Origin: Gari tellinella
Taxonomy: Eukaryota > Mollusca > Bivalvia > Cardiida > Psammobiidae
Assembly (NCBI GenBank): GCA_922989275.2
Contig: OV277861.1
Span: 38,876,623-38,940,622, forward strand
Length of the DNA: 64,000 nt
Direction of reading: 5' to 3'
Program-made: the position numbers and the translations under genes
Part shown: one piece after another, positions 43,347-51,767 of the stretch
How the letters are laid out: every line of letters starts with the position of its first letter
How positions within the stretch are numbered: position 1 is the stretch's first letter
The notes under the pieces: generated by a model
Told to the model about the DNA's origin: nothing
Database searches by the model: none
The model's input: the letters and a program-made list of their open reading frames with translations, nothing else

Positions 43347-43703
43347 CAATGCTCCCTTTCTATAACGACCTACACAAATAATGTGTGTTGTTCGGACGGA
43401 GTCGTTATAGGGAGAGAAAATTTAAACTTGGCTTACATTTGCAAACAACTTGAATCAAGATCAGACGCCGCGTCACGCGACGTCTGATCTTGGTTCAATC
43501 GGTTTGTCACTCTTAATTATTTTTTTCTGTCAAAATATCTACTTATATGTAATTTTCAGATACAACAGCAGATAACAATTTTAAGCAGTCGAAATTGCAA
43601 CAGTAAAATCATTAGATATAATTGTCCTGTTAAGGGAACTGCGACAAGGGTTGTTGTAAGAAGGGAATTGTTGTTGGGAGGGCATTGAAGGGAGACATCA
43701 CTG
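43347..43703 (+). mobile_element. Family C hairpin MITE, copy C5
   Basis: CAATGCTCCCTTTCTATAAC to GAAGGGAGACATCACTG. Contains GTTCGGACGGAGTCGTTATA, core GCAAACAACTTGAATC...GCCGCGTCACGCGACG...GTTCAATCGGTTTG (43440-43506), GCAGATAACAATTTTAAGCA, TAATTGTCCTGTTAAGGGAA. It lies 60 bp beyond the exon 1 donor. Confidence 0.82.
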
Positions 43704-43763
43704 TCAATATTAATACACGCGTTTTCCCGTACGATATATACGAGACAATATTATGAGGTGTAC

Positions 43764-44151
43764 CTTTGCTCCGACTGATTGTGAAAAAATGTGTTTTTCT
43801 TCCTTCTGTCGATATATTAGTTGGTTCGGTAATATCAAAACAACAATTACATGAACCACTCTCCGAGTTGTAAAGTATGCCAATGTACTTCAATTGTCCA
43901 GAACAGTGATGCACACAGCTTATTTCACTGGGTGAAAACAATATCAAACTATCACGTCCAACCTTGCAGCTTTTGTCTTCAAGTAATACGTATATTCCGT
44001 ACGGCTGATCTATCGATGCTTGGCATCTATACACGCTGTGGAAAAGGATTGTCAACAAACACACAATACTGCACGTAAATAGAACGAACGTCTTAATAAA
44101 CAACTTGTAAAGATTGATGGTGAGAAAAGCATAATTGTTTATAAATGCCAT
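43764..44151 (-). CDS. Exon 1: signal anchor plus PAN-like cysteine-rich segment
   Basis: ATG at 44151-44149 in GGAATGG context. Residues 1-40 include a hydrophobic stretch (FVLFTCSIVCLLTILF), an uncleaved anchor or signal peptide. The extracellular part has CQASIDQPYGIY, KSCKVG, SCVHHCSGQ, YIGILYNSESGSCNCCF, a C-rich pattern like PAN/Apple domains found upstream of mollusc FReDs (inference). A donor AAAG|GTAC follows codon 129 (GT at 43763-43762), leaving phase 1, which fits the FReD exon acceptor at 39298. The joined product would be 345 residues. Reading through the donor instead ends at 43630 inside a family C MITE, giving 173 residues. Confidence 0.65.
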
Positions 44152-44618
44152 TCCTAATTTTCAGGTAAAGGGTTTTCGAATTTTCTATCTTCAAACGACA
44201 CAAAACCGCCGATGAGAAGAATGTGCGTTATGAGGTGTGTTTTGACTTCGACTGCCGTCTGTATTCTCTTCACACGTTCTACTTATAATGTATTTACGCT
44301 TCAATGTTTGACATTTATTGAGTTCATATCCAATAGCAGGACAGTATTGACAAATGTCTGCTATATATCAATTACTCAAAGCAGCATATATTTGTTAAGA
44401 AATTGAACACTCCATCAAACTCCACTGTCAGTGGAGTGATAAAGATAAACGCCTTGAACCATAATTCCGCATAAATTAGGCATCTAAAATATTGAACCTG
44501 TGAAGAATACACATGTCCGATGCATCCAGTATAGAACGAACAAGATCAGGGGACCTTTTGATCGGCGCTTGCATTGATGTTTAAATTACCCCTTGTTCAA
44601 ATTGTGCAAATTGAATGG
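44152..44618. other. Upstream region of the PAN-like/FReD gene
   Basis: No convincing TATA box or initiator. Contains a small perfect palindrome ACTCCACTGTCAGTGGAGT at 44419-44437, resembling two family A tips end to end, and a half family B core near 44548-44580. Confidence 0.4.
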
Positions 44619-44702
44619 CCACCAATGTAGACCCTGGTCAGACTGCTCCTAAGCAGTCCTAAGACTGCTCCTGAGCAGTCATATTAGGATATACACTGTT
44701 TG
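44619..44702. repeat. Family B core with internal duplication
   Basis: CCACCAATGTAGACCCTGGT, CAGACTGCTCCTAAGCAGTC, then CTAAGACTGCTCCTGAGCAG, TCATATTAGGATATACACTG, TTTG. The ACTGCTCC/GGAGCAGT-type centre occurs twice. Confidence 0.65.
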
Positions 44703-45302
44703 TTCAGGCCTGTCTGTCCCAATTCTTTGGGTCAATCGGTATAGGGGCCAATTCGTTCAGGATTCATTCAGAAAGATTTTATTGACAAACTACACGTTAT
44801 ACGGTTATAGAATTTATTAGTCATTCGTAATAGAAAATGATCTAAACATATTTTAAGTTGATCATTGTTCTAGAATTATGCAGATCTTGAAATGCACCCT
44901 CTGTCTCAAAGGTCTGGATGGAATGCTAAAGCTGCACTATATCGCAATGGAGAACACCATCTGTTTCACGTTTGTTGTCCGCAGGTGAGTGAATATATAT
45001 TTTTCTTGTTTTCCTCCATTCGTGAAGATATATTTGTTATACATGTATGAGTAAATATTGTTTTGAGACAATGATGATGTCAAGGACGGTTTAAGTTGAA
45101 AAGCAGCCATTTTTACTCATGTGCAAAAAGCGGTCAGCTACTGCTAAACTACGTATACAAAACTAGTGATACATCAAGTGACTGCTATCAGCGAAATTTG
45201 TTGGGTGTGAAATAACAATAAATGGCGTATCTATGAACTCGGACGGATATACTTATCAAAATTGGGGTATTTGTGATCAGACATAACGTTATGTTAAACA
45301 AC
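44703..45302. other. Spacer, nothing supported
   Basis: No ORF above the background length. GCAGGTGAGTGAATATAT at 44983 resembles a splice donor but no exon is recognisable. Confidence 0.3.
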
Positions 45303-45540
45303 TTAAGTTATCTATCATAAAATATTTATCTAAATCCTCAGAAATACGGATACGTTCGACTTAAGCTATCTACTATAAAATTTTAATTTCAATCCTCAGA
45401 TGAAAGGGTAAGTTCGACTTAAGTTATCTATTATTAAATATTAATTTCAATCCTCAGAAATACGGGTAAGTTCGACTTAAGTTATCTATTATTAAATATT
45501 AATTCCAAACCCTCTGAAATACGGCTTAGACGTTCGATTA
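45303..45540. repeat. 58-bp tandem repeat, four copies
   Basis: TTAAG starts recur at 45303, 45361, 45419, 45477 and about 45538. The unit is TTAAGTTATCTATTATTAAA, TATTAATTTCAATCCTCAG, AAATACGGGTAAGTTCGAC. The period is 58 for three units and 61 for the last. Confidence 0.88.
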
Positions 45541-45730
45541 AGCGAGAAAGAGATAGCAGAGTTCCACTTATGTATTATAACGGCAACTTGTCGTTTAGAC
45601 AATATGTATAAGTAAATAGGAATGTGATTTTAACTCATTCACTGTTGTACCTAGTGTACAAAGGTTATTTGCAAACAGTTTGGTTCCTGATCAGACGCCA
45701 CATTTAACCATTTTACTCTCAATCACGCCT

Positions 45731-45916
45731 TAACCCTTTCCCCCATAGAAGCGACTTTTAGCGTATTTGATTTATTCATCCGCCGAAGAAAATAGTTCCA
45801 GTTTATACCGTCATGAACAATTACCATAACAAATATTTTTATATAACCTAGAAGATGGTAGTTTAAAGTAGCCACCTATCTTCAAAACTAGAAACAGGCT
45901 ATGGGGTAAAGGGTTA
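45731..45916 (+). mobile_element. Family H MITE lacking its hairpin
   Basis: TTAACCCTTTCCCCCATAGA, AGCGACTTTTAGCGTATTTG ... GGTAGTTTAAAGTAGCCACC, AAACAGGCTATGGGGTAAAG, GGTTAA. Compared with 31669-31917 it is the same element except that the roughly 64-bp hairpin between TAGTTTAAAG and CACCT is absent. Confidence 0.82.
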
Positions 45917-46059
45917 AAGGGCGTTTGCAAACCTAAACCTTTTGACATTCTTATCGTATCGATATTTATTAAGTCATACAACATGAAATCTTACCTTGAA
46001 ACGTGTCTTGCAGACAACAAAATTGATTTGATTTTATTTATTTTGATTTTACGTTGCTT

Positions 46060-46290
46060 TCAACAGTATTTCAGTCATATCGCGACGTCCAGCTAATTAC
46101 AGGTGGGGGAAGACCCCAGAAGTCCTTTATGCACTGTTGCAGGCACAAATTGGCAACTGGGTAGAACCACCGACCTTCCGCAAGCCAGCTGGAAGGCTTC
46201 CCCACATGAAAACTCCGAACGACCCTACTGGGAACAACAAAATTGAAGTAGACGATAAAGAAACGGTGAATGGGGGTACATTCCTCACGA
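46060..46290 (+). repeat. Possible dispersed repeat fragment
   Basis: GAACCACCGACCTTCCGCAA, GCCAGCTGGAAGGCTTCCCC is less AT-rich than its surroundings and looks like a repeat consensus I have seen in mollusc sequence, but there is no second copy in this window. ORFs on both strands (46137-46373, 46441-46127) are probably incidental. Confidence 0.3.
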
Positions 46291-46301
46291 TATATTTTAA
46301 C

Positions 46302-46534
46302 TCTTTGAACCCTAGTCCCGCATATAGGCGTGTACTACATGAGAATAGTACACATGTCCTATACAAACAGTGAAGACCCAGATCAGAGGGCTCCGAAAGG
46401 AGCCCTCTGATCAGGGTCTTCACTGTTTGCCACAATTCCAAACATTGACAAAAACAACCCTTTAAAGTCAGAAATGGACTAGACTTAGATGGAAACTGGA
46501 ATTGTCCATTTAAAGTTTCAGGGAGGAAAGAGTT
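46302..46534. mobile_element. Family B hairpin MITE, complete reference copy
   Basis: TTAACTCTTTGAACCCTAG on the left and TCAGGGAGGAAAGAGTTAA on the right, so the target is TTAA. Left inner flank GTACTACATGAGAATAGTAC, core ACAAACAGTGAAGACCC, AGATCAGAGGGCTCCG, AAAGGAGCCCTCTGATC, AGGGTCTTCACTGTTTGC (46365-46431), right inner flank AATGGACTAGACTTAGATGG. Confidence 0.85.
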
Positions 46535-46973
46535 AACATAAAAGGGTTAACATTTATTTTAATGGTTCTAAAGTCAAACTACATCGACATTAAATTTGAG
46601 CAATAAAAACAGAAGACAATTGTTTAAAACTGTTGACATCATGGCAGTGACGGAATATCGTCTGTGTTGAAGCCTCAGTCTTTTCCGCGTTAACCCATTT
46701 GCACCAGTGGATACTTCCATGTTTATATATTGGATTAGTCCATTTTTTATCAAAGGGATGTTTTAAAATTCTTACCAGCAAACAATGTAGACTCTGATCA
46801 GACGCCGGATAATGCGGCGTCTAGTCAGAACACCGGCAATAAAGGAAGACATTCGAGAGGTACTGTGCGCGCAAGAGAAAGGTGTCTCATATGTCAAAAC
46901 TAGCTGGTCCTATCTATAGGGATGACACTATAATAAACAAATCCCTTACCTTTACCTTTAACATGTACATTAA
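46535..46973. repeat. Family F fragment and a GTAGACTC core
   Basis: 46610-46640 ACAGAAGACAATTGTTTAAA and CATGGCAGTGACGG match a family F right flank. At 46780-46835 AACAATGTAGACTCTGATCA, GACGCCGGATAATGCGGCGT is a truncated core. No gene. Confidence 0.5.
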
Positions 46974-47476
46974 CAGTGCCCCCTCTCTACCACAACATCC
47001 AATGGGAGACAAAAAGTGGTTATGAATTGCAAAATAATTCACTCCGGAAAGTTGTAAGTGACACTTTGACACAAATGACTTGACCCAAATATTTTTTTGC
47101 AGAAGGTATTCAAACCCTACACATTGCTCCCTCCCTACAACGGCCCACCAAACAACGATTTCCTCCTCGCCGATTTTCTCCAAACAAACTATTATATCTA
47201 ACCATTTCACTACTGAAATGTTGTCTGCTTAAAACTGTCTTCTGCTATTTTTTTACAAATTGCATATTAGTGGACATTTTGACAGAAGAAAATAACTGAC
47301 GAAGGACAAAGAGTTTGAATCCTGATCAGACGCCGCGTTTCGCGGCGTCTGGTCTGGATTCAAGCTGTTTGCAAATGCAAACCAGGTCTTAAATTCCCCT
47401 CCCTATAACAATTCGCTTTCGAACAACACACACAATATGTGTCTCCCATTTGGTGTTGTTGTAGAGAGGGAGCACT
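46974..47476 (-). mobile_element. Family C MITE copy C6 plus a partial C tip
   Basis: A partial tip CAGTGCCCCCTCTCTACC, CCAATGGGAGACAAAA (46974-47014) precedes a complete element (47122-47476): CATTGCTCCCTCCCTACAAC, TGTTGTCTGCTTAAAACTG, core AGAGTTTGAATCC, TGATCAGACGCCGCG, TTTCGCGGCGTCTGG, GGATTCAAGCTGTTTGC (47310-47372), AATATGTGTCTCCCATTTGG, TGTAGAGAGGGAGCACTG before TA. Confidence 0.78.
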
Positions 47477-47554
47477 GTACCAATCACCTTCATTGATTTC
47501 TTCGCTAGTTCTGTTTAGTGAAACTTTAAAGAGAGGTCTCTATGATATATGCTT

Positions 47555-47705
47555 AATAACCCTGCCACTGCCATGCCGTCTTCTGCTCTAACGAAGGGTC
47601 GGTCGCCTGTTTGACTTCTGAAATATTGACATGCGTCAAATACATGTAGTTTAGATATTAATCTTACGTCGCAGTTCGCGGCGTCTGATCAGTGTCCACA
47701 CTGTT
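47555..47705. repeat. Family F MITE remnant with core
   Basis: AATAACCCTGCCACTGCC, GCCGTCTTCTGCTCTAA, then an imperfect core TTACGTCGCAGTTCGCGGCG, TCTGATCAGTGTCCACACTG, TTTGC. It is immediately followed by C7 at the TA after GCAAA. Confidence 0.65.
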
Positions 47706-47713
47706 TGCAAATA

Positions 47714-48066
47714 CAGCGCTCCCTCTCTACAACGACGTCCAATGGGAGACACAAATTGTGTTCGTTGTTCGAATGCAGTCGTTAGAGGGAGGAAAACTGG
47801 CTTTTATTTGCAAACAGCTTGAATCCAGATCAGATTACGCGATTCGCGGCGTCTGATCTGAATTCAAGTTGTTTGTCACTCTTAATATGTTTCTGCCACA
47901 ATGTCCATTAAGTAACTTTGAGGAAAACAGCAGACGACTATTTTAAACAGACGACATTGCAGCCGTGAATAGGTTGAAGATAATCGTATAGTTTAGGGAA
48001 CGGCTACAAGGGTTGCTGTAAGGTGGGAGTCGTTGCTGGGAGGGTAATTGTAGGGAGGGAGCAATG
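47714..48066 (+). mobile_element. Family C hairpin MITE, copy C7
   Basis: CAGCGCTCCCTCTCTACAAC to GTAGGGAGGGAGCAATG between TA dinucleotides. Core GCAAACAGCTTGAATCC, AGATCAGATTACGCG, ATTCGCGGCGTCTGATC, GAATTCAAGTTGTTTG (47808-47875), GCAGACGACTATTTTAAACA, GACGACATTGCAGCCGT. Confidence 0.85.
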
Positions 48067-48352
48067 TAACCATTGTATTCTGAGTAGGGCAATGAATGGG
48101 TAAAGAACAGCGGTCCTCTCTTCGAATCAGTAACAGTTTTCACTGACAAACCTGTCATGTATATTCAGGATAAGCAATCAGTATTTTTCTATATGGGCAT
48201 TTCTTAAAGGAATCAACCTTTAATACGATGTCAAGAAGAGAGACGCATGCGAATCTTGATAAATCATGTTCTCCGTATTTCCTCATTCGAATCTCGATAG
48301 TAAACTCCTTTTATTCCACTTACCGGCATTTCAACAGTTAAACGTACAGGTA
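48067..48352. other. Spacer, nothing supported
   Basis: No recognisable coding or repeat content beyond the flanking MITEs. Confidence 0.3.
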
Positions 48353-48587
48353 CAGTGGAGAATCTGTTATTCTTTCCCGTTTAAACGCAAACGTACGCAA
48401 ACTAAAACGTAGAAAAGCTCAACATGGACAATTCTGATAATTCTTGTTTATCTTGGTGGCAAACAGTTTGGAGCCTGATCAGACGCCGGGTTACCCGGCG
48501 TCTGATCTGGTTCCAAACTGTTTGCACTGCAAATAATAGTTTTAGCGTAAACGCGTTTATTGGGAAATAATAACAGATTCTCCACTG
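48353..48587 (+). mobile_element. Family A MITE, young subfamily, copy A13
   Basis: CAGTGGAGAATCTGTTATTC to AACAGATTCTCCACTG between TA dinucleotides. The GAGAATCTG tip and CGTACGCAAA in the long arm mark a subfamily shared with A14 and A15. Core 48460-48527, GCAAACAGTTTGGAGCC, TGATCAGACGCCGGGTTACC, CGGCGTCTGATCTGG. Confidence 0.88.
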
Positions 48588-48754
48588 TAGCTATAGATAA
48601 AAAGAAGGTAGGTAACTGCTATAAGGGTGTATTAGGACGATACCTTGTACGAAAATATGATAAAGAAGCGTTTAAAGCTTTCTGAATCATTTTAGCTGCA
48701 AAACGACAGTAACTAGACTGAGTCTCCTCCTGATTAGTCACAAGACAGAGATTA

Positions 48755-49000
48755 CAGTGGAGAATCTGTTATTTTTTCCCGTTTAAACGCAAACGTACGC
48801 AAACGCAAAGCACTAAAACGTAGAAAAGTACAACTTTTGGACAATTCTGATAATTCTTGTTTATCTTGGTGGCAAACAGTTAGGAGCCTGATCAGACGAC
48901 GGGTTACCCGGCGTCTGATCTGGCTCCAAACTGTTTGCACTGCAAATAATAGTTTTAGCGTAAACGCGTTTATTGGGAAAGAATAACAGATTCTCCACTG
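48755..49000 (+). mobile_element. Family A MITE, young subfamily, copy A14
   Basis: Nearly identical to A13, 167 bp downstream, same orientation, TA on both sides. Differences include a 10-base stretch retained in the long arm (CGCAAAGCAC) and GTTAGGAGCC, CAGACGACGGG in the left core arm. A 99-codon minus ORF across it is not a gene. Confidence 0.88.
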
Positions 49001-49181
49001 TATAATGGTTATTGCTAGAGTCTGTTTCACTAATAAAACACTAAATCCCAATATTAAATTTATGTAATAAACTTGGCAAAATGTTCGCCTTTTGTATTTT
49101 TAGGAACCTTACTGCTTCAAGCAGGACGAAAGAATGCAAAAGGCTTGATCTTGAAAATACACCTGATCAGGATATAAATTG
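49001..49181. other. Short spacer
   Basis: No features seen. Confidence 0.3.
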
Positions 49182-49509
49182 CAGTATAACCTGTCTTATC
49201 AGACAGCCTTCGGTACCAATTGATGTTGTCGGATAAAGCAGTATTTCGGTTAAAGCAGGTTTAAGATATTAAGTCGAACATTGATATTTCATACACGCGT
49301 AATTGAAACATATCCGTATTTTAAAGGTAAAACGTGACTTTGAAATACTGGTATGCTCCAATTGAGCGAGCTTTAGATATATCAATGTATCAAAATAAAT
49401 ACGGATTGGCTCGACTTAAACGAAGTTTGACTATATGCCATTCGACATAAGGGTCGGAATGAAGCAGGTTTCTGGATTAACAAGCTGTCGGATAAGCCTT
49501 GTTATATTG
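49182..49509. mobile_element. Family D MITE, uninterrupted copy
   Basis: CAGTATAACCTGTCTTATC, AGACAGCCTTCGGTACC at the left, and ACAAGCTGTCGGATAAGCC, TTGTTATATTG at the right (imperfect TIRs). Serves as the empty-site reference for 33112-33886. Confidence 0.72.
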
Positions 49510-49646
49510 TTTTTGTAAAATGCTACAATATTGTATTTGGTTTAAAGCAGTGACATTTCTTATAGAACAGACCTCACATTTACAACAGACACGAGCATAT
49601 CCTCTCGTAATGTTCAACTTCATTACTCTATTAAATTACTAATATA

Positions 49647-49800
49647 CAGTGCTCTGTAGGAGCACATTTGTCTCGGAACACATTTATCTCACGAGGTGTG
49701 ACCGATGTGCTCGTAAACCTTCATATTTGCGACAAATTGAAACAAATGTGTTCGACGCACAAAAGAAAGGACACTCGAATCACATTTGTCTCACGTTCTA
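49647..49800. repeat. Repeat with GAGCACATTTGTCTC motifs
   Basis: CAGTGCTCTGTAGGAGCACA, TTTGTCTCGGAACACATTTA, TCTCACGAGG ... GAATCACATTTGTCTCACG. Related, in inverted order, to 56186-56312. Ends unclear. Confidence 0.6.
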
Positions 49801-49897
49801 TCATAAATTCTAACCGAATATTTAGCAGACCTTAAACAGTCAGACAGCACTGGTGATGCAGAAACAGATAATATTCTTAGAGAGAAGCATCGGATGT

Positions 49898-49923
49898 AAA
49901 AAAAAAAAAAAAAAAAAAAAAAA
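49898..49923. repeat. Poly-A run of 26
   Basis: An uninterrupted A run after CGGATGT. No recognisable retroposon body upstream. Length is uncertain in any assembly. Confidence 0.85.
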
Positions 49924-50664
49924 CACGGCACAAAGTCCGTTCGAACTATTTTGCCAACGAGACCAAAATGGATCATGTGCAAAAAAGAATGCTAAGTAGA
50001 TACGTAAAACTGTTTTGGAAAAACAAACTATGATAAATAAATATGCATTGTGATTTCTGCGGTTACCGTTAAATACAAATGCAAATTTTTACATGTTGCT
50101 TAATTAATCATTCATTTAGATTTGTTTATGAAAGGACACATACGCGTTTAAAGACTTTTCCTCAGTCCATTGATGGACTACCCCCATTGTCTCGATAGGT
50201 GTGAATTTAACTATCAAAGCATGCAACACAAGCAATACCAATCTCAGTTTACCTGGTGAGGCCCTGATTATACTCATGCTCTAGTGATTTTCAATGGTTT
50301 TTTCTAACCAAACTATCAAATATAAAGGTCGGGTCTCACATGAGAAGCTTCAATGGTTCTTTGCTACCGACATGTCCACAAGACATATGTTTTTTGCAAA
50401 GAAATTGTCTGGCAAGGCGTTATGGTCAAAGGTCGTCAGGAGATGTCTTTAAGGCTATTGTTTAGGATAATAAACGTCAATCGAGCACAATCCCACTTTA
50501 GCTACCATGCTATGAGTGACAGTCCAATACTCGGAAGTGTCAGACGTCTTTCGAGAACTGTTGGACGAAACAGTGGGTTACTGTTAGAGATAAGAAAACT
50601 ACAGTAGAACCTCTCTATTACGACCACTAAATTATGTTAAATATAAGGTGTTTGATACAGATGA
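49924..50664. other. Spacer, nothing supported
   Basis: An 84-codon plus ORF at 50353-50607 has no recognisable features or splice context. Confidence 0.35.
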
Positions 50665-50738
50665 CTGCTTAAAGCAAGGTGAAAGAAAAACAGAAAGCTC
50701 CTACTGGAGCTTTCTGTTTTACTGTCACTTTGCTTTAA
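50665..50738. repeat. Hairpin related to family H
   Basis: TTAAAGCAAGGTGAAAGAAA, AACAGAAAGCTCCTAC, TGGAGCTTTCTGTTTTACTG, TCACTTTGCTTTAA. Flanked by GAACCTCTCTATTACGACCA (50608) and its reverse complement GTGGTCGTTATAGAGGGGTT (50781), which look like TIRs of a roughly 190-bp element (50605-50805). Confidence 0.7.
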
Positions 50739-51101
50739 GCTGTCACTTGTCTTTTATACAATCTATAAGCCTTCGTGTTAGTGGTCGTTATAGAGGGGTT
50801 TTACTGTAATAAGAAAAAGGAAATAGCTTAATGCTTGTTTTTTCTTAGTGTTTGTTGTATTAGTTGGTATGAAATCACAGATAAACTGCTGAATTTTGGA
50901 AATACAGGACTGTTTTAGTTTTGTCTGCATCTGTCGTATTGACATAAAATGATATTTTGCCAATTGCACTGCCAATTTTGCTCACACCTAACTTAACTTA
51001 CTCCTAAATTTTACACTACCGTACCACTACCCTATTCCTGCGTCTAACACTATCCTACCCTACTCTATCACTACACTACACCAAACCCTATCATACTCCT
51101 A

Positions 51102-51302
51102 CAGTGGAGAATCTGTTATTCTTTCCCGTTTAAACGCAAACGTACGCAAAGCACTAAAACGTAGAAAAGAACAACTTTTGGACAATTCTGATAATTCATT
51201 TTTATCTTGGTGACAAACAGTTTGGAGCCTGATCAGACGCCGGGTAAATAATAGTTTTAGCGTAAACGCGTTTATTGGGAAAGAATAACAGATTCTCCAC
51301 TG
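51102..51302 (+). mobile_element. Family A MITE, copy A15, one hairpin arm lost
   Basis: Same GAGAATCTG subfamily as A13/A14, with perfect TIRs and TA flanks, but the sequence runs GATCAGACGCCGGGTAAATA, ATAGTTTTAGCG: the whole right arm of the core plus the adjacent spacer are deleted. 201 bp. Confidence 0.87.
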
Positions 51303-51762
51303 TACCCCTATCACTACCTCTACATAGGTAATGTATTAACATAAAGTAGGTCAGTATCTCAAATTGTAGAATAAATATTTGGACACTCCATTGGCCATAT
51401 TTTCAGATCAATCTGCTTGGCTGTTACTTAGAACGATCACCTACACAAAAAGCTTGGCAATGTAGGGATATGGATTACATACGCGGTTCAAAAGTAAGAT
51501 AGTAGGTCAAATCATATAAAAAAGTCACATGCATTTAGCCGCAAAACGTTAAACCTTTGTCAGAATGACCCAGTTGATGAAATCTAGGCATTGTAATTAA
51601 ATTGGTTAGACGGAGTCAAACAGTGGGTCAGTAGTCGGTCAAATTGTAGGAACAGCTGTAGAGTGCTCTAGGGTCGTACTATCTGCTTTTAAATTTCATT
51701 TCTCTGGTTAGCGCCTCAGGGACTCATGAACATTGTGTGTGTACTTGTTTTTTGATGTGTTC
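51303..51762. other. Spacer
   Basis: No features seen. Confidence 0.3.
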
Positions 51763-51767
51763 AGTAA

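Larger units (their letters stand above)
39298..43763 (-). other. Proposed intron of the PAN-like/FReD gene
   Basis: Begins with donor GGTACA context (GT at 43763-43762) and ends at TTTTATTTTCAG (39298). It contains a 32-bp minisatellite, family C copies C4 and C5, hairpin cores, a family F element and a CR1-type relic, all described separately. Spacers at 40436-41379 and 42138-43042 hold no gene that I can support. Confidence 0.55.

Noticed and set aside
49791..49982. 63-codon minus ORF with a Phe run
   Set aside because: Product of the 26-base poly-A run.
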